DNA of 64,000 nt from Chloroherpetonaceae bacterium (GTDB lineage Bacteria; Bacteroidota; Chlorobiia; Chlorobiales; Thermochlorobacteraceae), in contig JANRJQ010000010.1 of NCBI GenBank assembly GCA_033763895.1, positions 376,146 to 440,145 on the forward strand. Direction: 5' to 3'. A program made the position numbers and the translations under genes. The first letter of the stretch is position 1. The number at the start of each line of letters is the position of its first letter. The notes beneath the pieces were generated by a model. The model was not told the DNA's origin. It made no database searches and saw only the letters and a program-made list of their open reading frames with translations. Positions 1 to 7,697 of the stretch are shown piece by piece.

Positions 1-1
1 A

Positions 2-370
2 TCTGAAATTGCGATGTTGCCCGAAGAGGAAAAACCTGAGTTTTTAGCAAGCCTTGGTCTTGAAATGTCTGGACTTGACCGCGTCATTCGAGCCGCTTAT
101 GATTTGCTGGGATTACAAACCTACTTTACCGCTGGCGAAAAAGAAGTGCATGCTTGGACAATACGTAAAGGGGCGAAAGCACCTGAAGCTGCAGGGGTAA
201 TCCACACCGATTTTGAAAAGGGGTTTATCAGAGCCGAGGTGATGAAGTATCAAGATTTGGTTCAGTTTGGGAATGAACAAAAAGTAAAAGAAGCCGGAAA
301 GTTATCGATTGAAGGAAAGGAATATGTTGTTAATGATGGCGATGTCATGCTTTTTCGATTTAATGTTTAA
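2..370 (+). CDS. ychF: YchF ribosome-binding ATPase, C-terminal part (5' end outside window)
   Basis: The reading frame is open to the left edge, so only the last 122 residues are present. They match the end of the Obg-like ATPase YchF/OLA1: the tail of the helical domain followed by a TGS domain with the features [32 protein letters not shown] and the family's terminal DVMLFRFNV. The GTPase-fold (G) domain lies outside the window. YchF proteins bind ATP and associate with ribosomes, and are linked to translation and stress responses. The gene ends about 50 bp from the converging dedA gene, and I saw no strong terminator hairpin between them. Family assignment is secure; role is from family knowledge. 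Confidence 0.93.
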   Translation, partial: SEIAMLPEEEKPEFLASLGLEMSGLDRVIRAAYDLLGLQTYFTAGEKEVHAWTIRKGAKAPEAAGVIHTDFEKGFIRAEVMKYQDLVQFGNEQKVKEAGKLSIEGKEYVVNDGDVMLFRFNV

Positions 371-418
371 TTCAGTTCAATGAGGGGTGATTGATCAAAT
401 GCGAAACAGAGCTAATAA

Positions 419-1093
419 TTAATCCAGTTTAGCGCTTTTCGCATTTTTAATCTTAAGAGTTTTCAAGTATCGATAACCAAAAAATCCAATAACACCAAGG
501 ACAAGGACTGTGAAAATCAAACCATAAGTAGAAATATACTTTCCTAATGCTTCCCAGTTATCACCCAAAACATATCCGCCATACAATAATAAAATATTCC
601 AAGTCAGGGCGGAAAGGCTTGCACATAATAAGACAGGAATCCGATGAAGATGAGATATTCCGGCTGCAATCGAGATAATTGCTCGTGAACCCGTCATAAA
701 ACGATTGGCAATGATAAGCCAATAGCCATACCGAGTAAATTTTAACTTCACTGCATCCAAAGATTCAGGAGGAAAAAAATCACGAACGGCTTTTGCAAAA
801 CCGTGCTGAATTTTTCCGGATTCTTCACCGCTTCCATACGCATAAAACCGCATGCCAATAAAAAAACCAACGAAATACATAGTTGCAAATCCAAGCACGG
901 AACCAAGAGTAGCAGATAATAAACACCAAAGAGGCGAAAGATCATCAATAGCAATTAAAGACCCTACAAATGCTACCGGTAAATCGCCCGGAATGGGAGG
1001 AATAACATTTTCAAAATAGGCGATAAGAAAAAGAAAAATATAAATCGTATTGTTATCAAGCTTGCCAACAAGTTCAATCAAATCATTTAGCAT
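419..1093 (-). CDS. DedA family membrane protein
   Basis: A polytopic inner-membrane protein of about 224 residues. It shows the DedA/SNARE-associated (VTT) family marks: an acidic-proline motif (ENVIPPIPGD) near the N terminus, and later a conserved Arg segment (NRFMTGSRAIISIAAG) before the last membrane helices. DedA proteins are implicated in flipping undecaprenyl phosphate or phospholipids and in envelope homeostasis; which one applies here is not visible. I chose the ATG at 1093, which lies 8 bp past the purC stop. A longer frame starting at 1165 would add 24 non-membrane residues inside purC. It is the last gene of an apparent run mltG-purC-dedA. Confidence 0.85.
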   Translation of the reverse strand: MLNDLIELVGKLDNNTIYIFLFLIAYFENVIPPIPGDLPVAFVGSLIAIDDLSPLWCLLSATLGSVLGFATMYFVGFFIGMRFYAYGSGEESGKIQHGFAKAVRDFFPPESLDAVKLKFTRYGYWLIIANRFMTGSRAIISIAAGISHLHRIPVLLCASLSALTWNILLLYGGYVLGDNWEALGKYISTYGLIFTVLVLGVIGFFGYRYLKTLKIKNAKSAKLD

Positions 1094-1100
1094 GATAAAA

Positions 1101-1826
1101 TTATTGGCTATTTGAAAGCGATTGACCAAAAATGCGCCGATAGACTTCTTGATAGGCATCTTCAACTTTACCCAAGTCGAATCGGAAGCGATCTTTATCT
1201 AATTTTTGAAGGGTTTCAATATCCCATAGCCGGCATGTATCCGGGCTGATTTCATCGCCCAATAAAATTTCGCCCTTGTGTTTGCCGAATTCCAATTTGA
1301 AATCCACAAGCAAAAGCCCAACAGATTTCAGCTCCGTTTGAAGAATTGAATTTATTGAAAGTGAAAATTGACGAAGTATTTGAAGCTCTTCATGCGTCGC
1401 AAGCCCAAAAGCTTTGGCATGATCTTCGCTCATCATTGGGTCTCCGAGTTCATCGTTCTTTAAATAAAGTTCAACAATTGGAAATTGAAGTGCGTCCCCT
1501 TCAATAAGCCCAAATTTTCGAACCAATGAACCAGCTGCGATATTGCGGGTCACGACTTCGATTTTGATGATATCAAGTTTTTTGCAAAGCATTTCTCTTG
1601 GCGAAAGCTTTTCAACAAAATGGGTCGGTATTCCTGCTAAAGAGATTTTATTAAAGAAGTATTCTGAGAGTGCGTTATTGATAATGCCTTTATCGGCAAT
1701 CGTGCCTTTCTTTTGAGCATTAAAGGCTGTCGCGTCGTCCTTGAATTCTTGAATAATTAATAAGGGATTGCTGGAAGCGAATACTTTTTTCGCTTTCCCT
1801 TCATAAAGTTGGTGAAGTTTAATCAT
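1101..1826 (-). CDS. purC: Phosphoribosylaminoimidazole-succinocarboxamide synthase
   Basis: SAICAR synthetase of purine biosynthesis, which joins CAIR and aspartate using ATP. At 241 residues it has the usual bacterial length. The N-terminal YEGKAKKVF motif is the ATP-binding signature, and the central EVVTRNIAAGSL and LVDFKLEFG motifs are typical of the family. It is cytosolic. It sits 13 bp after mltG and 8 bp before dedA on the same strand, so cotranscription is likely, though no functional link between these genes is evident. Confidence 0.96.
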   Translation of the reverse strand: MIKLHQLYEGKAKKVFASSNPLLIIQEFKDDATAFNAQKKGTIADKGIINNALSEYFFNKISLAGIPTHFVEKLSPREMLCKKLDIIKIEVVTRNIAAGSLVRKFGLIEGDALQFPIVELYLKNDELGDPMMSEDHAKAFGLATHEELQILRQFSLSINSILQTELKSVGLLLVDFKLEFGKHKGEILLGDEISPDTCRLWDIETLQKLDKDRFRFDLGKVEDAYQEVYRRIFGQSLSNSQ

Positions 1827-1839
1827 GTTTTATAGGTGT

Positions 1840-2946
1840 TTATCGTTTGCTTTGTCTTTCAAGTGAAAGCAACCGTTGTTCTTCACGCTTGATTGCTTTA
1901 AGACTGTCCTGTTTTGCTCGCATCGCCGTTCGGTAAAGTTTTACGTTTTGTTCATGCTCTTCGGGAGTTATTGCAAATCGGTGTCCGCCTTTTCCTGTAG
2001 CAACAAAAAATAGAAATTTTGTCTTCGCCGGTTTTAATACGGCTAAGATGGCTTCGCGTGATGGGTTCCCGATTGGCCCCGGAGGTAAACCGTCATAAAG
2101 ATAAGTATTATAAGGCGAGTCGAACTTTAAGTCTTCATAGAGAACTCTTCTGAACACACCTCCTTTGGCAAATAACACTGTTGGATCGGCTTGGAGTCTC
2201 ATGCCTTTGGCTAATCGATTTAAATAGACACTCGCTACGACAGGCATTTCCGAAATGATATCGGTTTCGGCTTCGACAATGCTTGCAAGCGTGATTACCT
2301 CAAGTTCATTTAAACCGGCTCGTTCTGCAAGCGCTTTCAATTCTGCTGAATAAAACTCTCGAAATTTTTTGAGAAAGAAATCTATGACATCTTCAGCCGT
2401 TGAAGCCCAAGGAAGGCTGTAGGTTTCAGCCAAAAAATAACCTTCAAAATTTGGTGCATCGACAGCATATCGTTTTAAGAGCTCTTTATCTTGGAAAGCA
2501 TTCATAAATGATAGGGAATCTAAATCAAGTGAAGTGCCAATAATGGCGGCGATTTCGCGGCCATAAGAGCCTTCCGGAATTCTAACTTTGGCTTCGTCTT
2601 GCTTTCGTGTTGCAAGAAACGTTATAAGTTCTGAGCAAGTTAAACCCCCCGGAATGTAGTAACGTCCGGGTTTGATTCGTTGAGCTTCGGGCATCAAACG
2701 TGCTAAAAAAAGCATCGGATCAATGTGTTTGATAACCCCTTCGCTTTTGAGCTCTTTTAATATTTGAGGATAAGACATCCCTCTGTGAATGGCAACCACT
2801 TTGACTTGCTTATCTATGAAAGTGTTGTAGGAAGATTTGAAGAGAAATAGATAAATGGCCGAAATCCCGATTCCTCCAATCAGAAAAAACAAAATCAAGA
2901 GATTGATGGATACCCTGATAATTCGGGGGCGAAGTGAATTAGGCAT
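1840..2946 (-). CDS. mltG: Endolytic murein transglycosylase MltG (YceG-like)
   Basis: Membrane-anchored lytic transglycosylase that cleaves nascent peptidoglycan strands, thought to set glycan chain length. One N-terminal membrane helix (about residues 13-36) is followed by a LysM-like region (about 48-115) and the YceG catalytic domain. The catalytic glutamate is in the motif ASIVEAET (Glu225 by my count), and EGYFLAETY and ADPTVLFA are further family motifs. Length (368 aa) is normal. The C-terminal charged tail after residue 345 is unremarkable. It lies 46 bp downstream of the chorismate mutase gene and 13 bp before purC. Confidence 0.94.
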   Translation of the reverse strand: MPNSLRPRIIRVSINLLILFFLIGGIGISAIYLFLFKSSYNTFIDKQVKVVAIHRGMSYPQILKELKSEGVIKHIDPMLFLARLMPEAQRIKPGRYYIPGGLTCSELITFLATRKQDEAKVRIPEGSYGREIAAIIGTSLDLDSLSFMNAFQDKELLKRYAVDAPNFEGYFLAETYSLPWASTAEDVIDFFLKKFREFYSAELKALAERAGLNELEVITLASIVEAETDIISEMPVVASVYLNRLAKGMRLQADPTVLFAKGGVFRRVLYEDLKFDSPYNTYLYDGLPPGPIGNPSREAILAVLKPAKTKFLFFVATGKGGHRFAITPEEHEQNVKLYRTAMRAKQDSLKAIKREEQRLLSLERQSKR

Positions 2947-2992
2947 TATCGCGAGCGAATCGGTTCAAAAAAAAACGGTGTCATCCGGCGCG

Positions 2993-3394
2993 TTACTTCT
3001 TTTTTTGTGAACTGCGAGTTCCCCTTTTTGAAACTTCTGTCGTAAGAGGAATAAGCCAATTTCGTTTGAGTGTTAACTCTTGAAGTCGCCTAGAGGACTT
3101 AAGAATTTCGCCAAAGACATTTTTAATATCCTTTCTCACTTCTTCAATGGGGCAAAGCGAAACAGCGCGAGTGATAATTTCGACTTCACGTTTCTTTTGT
3201 CGAATCGGGATACCTTCACTTTGCTTAATCTCGCTAATTTTAGCAGCCCTTTTAAACCGCTCGGTTAATAGATGCACAAGTTGCGCATCAAGTTCATTTA
3301 TTGCAATTCGGTGGGTTTGCAACGCCTCAGGTTCAGAAAGCTCTTTAAGGTTGGAGGGTTTGGTTGAAATCTTTTTTTTCTTGGTTTTCGTCAT
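2993..3394 (-). CDS. Chorismate mutase, AroQ type (monofunctional)
   Basis: A 133-residue protein whose central part (about 22-110) is an all-helical AroQ-class chorismate mutase domain. It has the first-helix pattern RIAINELDAQLVHLLTERF, then KISEIKQSEG and the Arg-rich REVEII segment that carries active-site residues in this family. It converts chorismate to prephenate for phenylalanine and tyrosine synthesis. Lysine- and serine-rich tails flank the domain, and no dehydratase, dehydrogenase or DAHP synthase domain is fused. It starts one base after the stop of the HAD-like gene upstream, so the two are probably translated from one message. It could also be a regulatory subunit. Confidence 0.82.
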   Translation of the reverse strand: MTKTKKKKISTKPSNLKELSEPEALQTHRIAINELDAQLVHLLTERFKRAAKISEIKQSEGIPIRQKKREVEIITRAVSLCPIEEVRKDIKNVFGEILKSSRRLQELTLKRNWLIPLTTEVSKRGTRSSQKKK

Positions 3395-3395
3395 C

Positions 3396-4118
3396 TTAGA
3401 CTATTTCACGAAGATCTTCTAAAGAATGAATAAATGAGACGCCCTCAGGTAAACTCGCTGATTTTTTTCTCGAATTCAAATAAATTTTTTTTGAAGGTGA
3501 GGAAACAAGGGGAAGAATATCACGCTCAATGTCAGAGCCGACAACAAAAACTTCTGCTTCTGTACAACTCATCGATTCAATTGCCATTTGATAAATTTCA
3601 GGATTTGGTTTGAATATCCCTGAATCCGTAGAGGTAATTATGGTTTCAAATTGCTTATGCAACCCAGCATTTCCGAGCACAGTGGTTAATACTCCTGAAG
3701 AAAAGGGAAGATTAGCAACAATACCTAAAAGATAACCACTTTGTTGAAGCAGGTTCAAGTAAAGTTGCATCTTTTTAGTGACATGAATTCCAAGAGAAGA
3801 AATAATAGCATCAAGAACTTCTTCGGTTTCAGCAGCACTGACTTTGCGTTTCAGGGTAAGCTCTAAAGCACGCTCAGTAATGACGGGTAGGCTTGGAGAG
3901 GCAAAATTTTGATGAATCGTTTGCTCTACACAGGCGTTAAAAACAATAACAATCGTTCGCAAAACTTGTTGAATCTCGCGAAGCGAAAGTTCATCGCCTA
4001 AGAGCTGAAAATGATCGACTTCAATACTTGAGAAAAGTTGATGAATGCCTTCGCATTCGACCTTTCTTTTTGTTAATGAATCAAGGCTAAAAATGATCGC
4101 CTTTTTACCGTTGAGCAT
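3396..4118 (-). CDS. HAD-superfamily hydrolase-like protein with altered motif I
   Basis: The 240-residue protein follows the haloacid dehalogenase layout. It has a helical cap after motif I, a motif II-like strand (GIVANLPFSS), a motif III lysine in FKPNPEIY and a motif IV-like VGSDIERDI near residue 195. Motif I should read D-x-D with the first Asp as nucleophile, but here the segment is AIIFSLDSLTK, so Ser11 occupies the nucleophile position and Asp13 is kept. I checked the codon (AGC) in the DNA. The protein may therefore be non-catalytic or bind ligands only. It lies between the YacP-type nuclease and the chorismate mutase genes. Confidence 0.72.
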   Translation of the reverse strand: MLNGKKAIIFSLDSLTKRKVECEGIHQLFSSIEVDHFQLLGDELSLREIQQVLRTIVIVFNACVEQTIHQNFASPSLPVITERALELTLKRKVSAAETEEVLDAIISSLGIHVTKKMQLYLNLLQQSGYLLGIVANLPFSSGVLTTVLGNAGLHKQFETIITSTDSGIFKPNPEIYQMAIESMSCTEAEVFVVGSDIERDILPLVSSPSKKIYLNSRKKSASLPEGVSFIHSLEDLREIV

Positions 4119-4147
4119 AAATTAAGTCAATTGGTTTATTTCTTCGG

Positions 4148-4669
4148 CTATTCTTTGCCAATACCGAAAATGGCTTTCCACTCTTGCAATTCTTTCATAG
4201 TTAACTCGCTTGCCAAGTTGCTCGAGTGGTCTTTATGTTTTTCAGCAGGTGTTTTACTTTGTGCGATCGAAACGAAACGATTCTGAAACTTGGCTGCAAC
4301 CACTTGAGAACGAATTGTATTGATGCCATAAAGTTTGGCATAATTCATCACTTCTCGATCAGAACTAATTACAGTTAATTTCTTTTTTGACGGAAATTCA
4401 TCAATCATTTTTTTGATTCGTGCATCCGCCGTTTCGCCACTAACCGTAAAAATCCTTTTTACACCAATTGAAATTTCTTCTGTTCCAATAAGACCTTTCC
4501 CATCATAAATAGATATAACTCGAAAGGAATTTTTGAACTCATTGTGACTCCGAAGAAAATCAACTGCAGCTAAGTCTGTCTTATCTCTCGCTTCATTAAG
4601 TGAAGAACTGCTGATTTTGATACCCAATTGATGGGCAAGATTATATCCGTCTATATAAACGACTTTCAT
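4148..4669 (-). CDS. NYN-domain (YacP-like) ribonuclease
   Basis: The N terminus MKVVYIDGYNLAHQLG contains the first conserved Asp and the Asn of NYN/PIN-like nucleases. Further acidic positions follow in SIYDGKGLIG, DARIKKMIDE and VISSDREVMNYA, matching the metal-binding layout of the YacP/DUF901 family, which includes Rae1-type mRNA endonucleases acting at the ribosome. I chose the ATG at 4669, which is preceded by an AGG-containing stretch. The frame extends 32 codons further upstream, but that segment lacks family character. The protein is about 173 residues and soluble. Nuclease activity is inferred from family only. Confidence 0.75.
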   Translation of the reverse strand: MKVVYIDGYNLAHQLGIKISSSSLNEARDKTDLAAVDFLRSHNEFKNSFRVISIYDGKGLIGTEEISIGVKRIFTVSGETADARIKKMIDEFPSKKKLTVISSDREVMNYAKLYGINTIRSQVVAAKFQNRFVSIAQSKTPAEKHKDHSSNLASELTMKELQEWKAIFGIGKE

Positions 4670-4804
4670 AACCTGTTTTCTCAGCGTTCTTAAATTTGCA
4701 TTTGCGAGAGCAAGACCGGCCGTAAACTTTAGGAATATACAAAAAGGGGGATGAAAACGGCACAATTCTGAAGATTTAATTCCTAAGGAAGATTCTAAAA
4801 TAAT

Positions 4805-6328
4805 TTAGGGTAAAAACCATTTTTCGGCTGCTCTACCCGTGGACCATAAATAAAGACTTAATGCACGAAAGTAATCAGCTTTTGCAGAAACAAGTCCGCT
4901 TTGAGCCGTTGCTGTTGCGCGCTCGCGTAAGTTCAAAATCAGAAGGGAACTTTCACCTGCTGTAAATCGCCGAAGTTCGCCTTGTTGAACCAACTGGGCG
5001 TATTTGACTTCTCGCTCGGCCGCATCGATCCTTTCAAGTGCGCGGTTTAGCTCTGAAATTGCATCATCAACCTCGGCGAGTATTTTTCTTTCAAGCTCAA
5101 GTCGCTTCAGAACTGTTCGTTGAACTTTGATTTGCGCTAATTCCTCTTGAGCAGAGGCTTCACGAAAAAAAAGCGGCTGTGAAATATTGAGACCGACTTT
5201 ATAATCCGTTAGTCCAATGGAATTAAATTTATACTGCATTGCTTGAATTTCAGCGGAAATATTTGGTCTTAGAAATTCACGACTGAAATCAAGATCGACA
5301 TTTGCCGCTTGAATATCTAATTCTAATTGGAAAGCTTCGGGTCTGCGTTTTAACACTTGATTTCGATCGCGCTCAATTTCTGCTGAGGTCAGTTGAAACA
5401 CAGCCGGTAAAGCATAAGGAGCTGCGTTTAGAGGGCGTTGAGAGCCATCTTCATTCCACAAGAAAATCGAAAGTTTGATGCTGCTTGATTCTGCTTTTCT
5501 TCTCGCTTTGAGCATGTCACCACGCCTCTTTTCAACTTCTTGAAGCGCTTCAATTGTATCGATGGCTGCGGACTCGCCGCGTCTGGCTCTTTCTGTGATC
5601 GCTCTGGCGCGTTCTGTAGCAATATTGAAAAGCTTTTCAATGACATCATATTGAGCATACGCTTCACTCCAATCCCAATAAACCGAGGAGGCAGCAAGCA
5701 ATAAGTCGAATTGTAATTCTTGCTTTAGGTACTCTGCACGCTCTTTTGAAATTTCACCTTTCGCAAGTGACGCGCGTCGTTTATCAGTAAATATACCTTG
5801 AAATAGCGGCAGCTTTAACCCGAAAGAAGCTTCTCCGTCCTCTTCTGTTCGAAACTGATTATCAATACGCGATCCAATCCCGCGAGTGTATTTTGCAAAG
5901 AGCTTTGGACCGAAAAGTGTGGCGATCGGCAATTCAACACCCGCATTGATAAAATCTACCGTTGCTGTCCCCGCTTTTGTTTTCCTCTCGTAATCGGCAT
6001 TAAAGAATGGGTCGAAACCACCTTGTGCGCCAAGGAGTTGCGCATCACCAAAACGTGTTTCTAGCGAAGCGGCAAGGCTTTGAGGATTTGCGAGAAGCAC
6101 CGCATCAAGAAATGCATTTAAGGACAAGGAATCAGAAGCACTTTTATTCAAGAAAAAAGACCGTTGTCCAAGTTGACGCATTTCTTGACCCTCTAGATGA
6201 CAAACCGAAACCGTTAATAGGAGAAAAAATGAAAAGATGGTTTGTCGAAAAAAATTTGGCCGTAGAAATGTTCGAGAAATGTTGAAAATGATAATGAATT
6301 TAAAATCAAACAAAGGAAAAGAAATCAT
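4805..6328 (-). CDS. TolC-family outer-membrane efflux/secretion channel
   Basis: Outer-membrane component of a tripartite exporter. After a hydrophobic signal segment (about residues 30-48) come two repeats of long amphipathic helices rich in Ala, Glu and Arg (for example the stretches near residues 210-290 and 400-470), typical of the OEP fold that forms the periplasmic tunnel. Its ATG overlaps the TGA of the HlyD-like gene (ATGA), indicating translational coupling. The first about 28 residues before the signal sequence are unusually long, and translation may start further in. Substrate unknown. Confidence 0.88.
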   Translation of the reverse strand: MISFPLFDFKFIIIFNISRTFLRPNFFRQTIFSFFLLLTVSVCHLEGQEMRQLGQRSFFLNKSASDSLSLNAFLDAVLLANPQSLAASLETRFGDAQLLGAQGGFDPFFNADYERKTKAGTATVDFINAGVELPIATLFGPKLFAKYTRGIGSRIDNQFRTEEDGEASFGLKLPLFQGIFTDKRRASLAKGEISKERAEYLKQELQFDLLLAASSVYWDWSEAYAQYDVIEKLFNIATERARAITERARRGESAAIDTIEALQEVEKRRGDMLKARRKAESSSIKLSIFLWNEDGSQRPLNAAPYALPAVFQLTSAEIERDRNQVLKRRPEAFQLELDIQAANVDLDFSREFLRPNISAEIQAMQYKFNSIGLTDYKVGLNISQPLFFREASAQEELAQIKVQRTVLKRLELERKILAEVDDAISELNRALERIDAAEREVKYAQLVQQGELRRFTAGESSLLILNLRERATATAQSGLVSAKADYFRALSLYLWSTGRAAEKWFLP

Positions 6329-7677
6329 TTTTTTGTTTCCTCCAAACCAGATTCCGTCTTCTTCTTATCCTTATTCTGCTTAACGGGCAAAAAGGGCGGA
6401 AAGCCGCAGGCAATTCGCCATAATTCATAGCCAACGGGAACTTCGTTTAAGAGAATCCAACCGGAGACATCAGTTCCTTGCCTGAGAAAACTTCGCTCCG
6501 GCCAAGGTTGATCTTTGGGGTCAGGAATGACCAATACACGAAAACGGCCGGTTCCATCATCGACCGCATCAACGACTTTTACAATTCCGCCAAAAGTTCC
6601 AATCGCAACGCGTGGAAGGCCGGCGCCGAAAGCTTGAACTGCAGGGAAGCCTGCAAATTGGAGTCGAACAGGTTTGCCTGTATCGATAATCGCTGCGTCT
6701 AACCCGCCGACATATATTTCAGCGGCGATATCATCCGTAACAGGAACGACAAGTGCAAGTCGCTCATTTTTTTTGACCGTTTGTCCTAAGCCAGCTCGAT
6801 TGATTCGAGCAATGTAGCCTTCAATCGGAGAGATAACAACAGAGAAACTCTTTCTTGCGTCTACATTTCCAAGATCAAGATCTGCTTTTGCAACCTTAGC
6901 AGATGCTTTTCGCCGTTTTGCTTGCAATTCCGTTTCTGCATTAAGAACAGATTGGAAAGCAACATTAAGTGAGGTTTGAGCCTTAACGGAGTCGTTGATT
7001 TCTTTTTGAAGTTTTATCAAAGCACTTTCATAATCTTTTTGAGCAATAAGCCCTTCTTTTACCAAACTCTTTGCCCGTTCAAATTGAATGCGGGCGGTAA
7101 AGACATCAACATTGACATTGTTAACATCAGCTTGAGCGGCAGAAAATTTTTCTTTCTCTTGAATAACTTTTTGTTGACCGCTAATAATGTCTAATTCTGC
7201 CTCACCGACTTCATTATCCCTAATAACTTCTTGCCTTCTGGCAAATTGTGGGTCAAGAAATTTAGTATCGATATCACGAAGCAAAGCAATGGTGTCACCT
7301 TTTTTTACAAAGTCACCTTCGCTGACATTCCACTTCAAAACTTGCCCGTCTATGACAGCCTCTATTGTTTGAGGTCGTTTTTCGGGAATGAAAGAAGTTA
7401 CTATGCCTGACCCTCCCACATTTTGTTGCCAAGGAACAAAAACCATAATTAAAATTGTGATGATCAAAAGCACCATTAACATTTGAGCCAGTGGGCGTGC
7501 CCCATTCGGGGCGTTGACCATCTTTAATGCGGTTACATAATAACGGGGCACATATTCTTCAAGTTTCCCTTTGTAATCATCTTCATCAGAATGGGAATGC
7601 CCATTAAAGTCTTGAGTGACATGATGAGGTTTCACGCGATGACTTTCGATTTCTGCGATATTCTTCGTTTCAATCAT
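6325..7677 (-). CDS. HlyD-family membrane fusion protein (periplasmic adaptor)
   Basis: A 450-residue adaptor linking the ABC protein to the TolC-like channel. A cytoplasmic N-terminal stretch of about 65 residues precedes one membrane helix (about 66-85). A biotinyl-lipoyl-like half (EAVIDGQVLKWNVSEGDFVKKG), a long coiled-coil hairpin (about 150-270) and the second lipoyl half with IEGYIARI follow, then a beta-barrel domain. It sits between the ABC gene (20 bp gap) and the tolC-like gene (4-base overlap). Such ABC/HlyD/TolC sets form type I secretion or macromolecule/peptide export systems; the cargo is not apparent here. Confidence 0.9.
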   Translation of the reverse strand: MIETKNIAEIESHRVKPHHVTQDFNGHSHSDEDDYKGKLEEYVPRYYVTALKMVNAPNGARPLAQMLMVLLIITILIMVFVPWQQNVGGSGIVTSFIPEKRPQTIEAVIDGQVLKWNVSEGDFVKKGDTIALLRDIDTKFLDPQFARRQEVIRDNEVGEAELDIISGQQKVIQEKEKFSAAQADVNNVNVDVFTARIQFERAKSLVKEGLIAQKDYESALIKLQKEINDSVKAQTSLNVAFQSVLNAETELQAKRRKASAKVAKADLDLGNVDARKSFSVVISPIEGYIARINRAGLGQTVKKNERLALVVPVTDDIAAEIYVGGLDAAIIDTGKPVRLQFAGFPAVQAFGAGLPRVAIGTFGGIVKVVDAVDDGTGRFRVLVIPDPKDQPWPERSFLRQGTDVSGWILLNEVPVGYELWRIACGFPPFLPVKQNKDKKKTESGLEETKK

Positions 7678-7697
7678 AAATAGATGCTCCTATAAAG

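Noticed and set aside
748-954. Hydrophobic 68-residue frame opposite phase inside dedA
   Set aside because: Shadow of the dedA gene in another frame.
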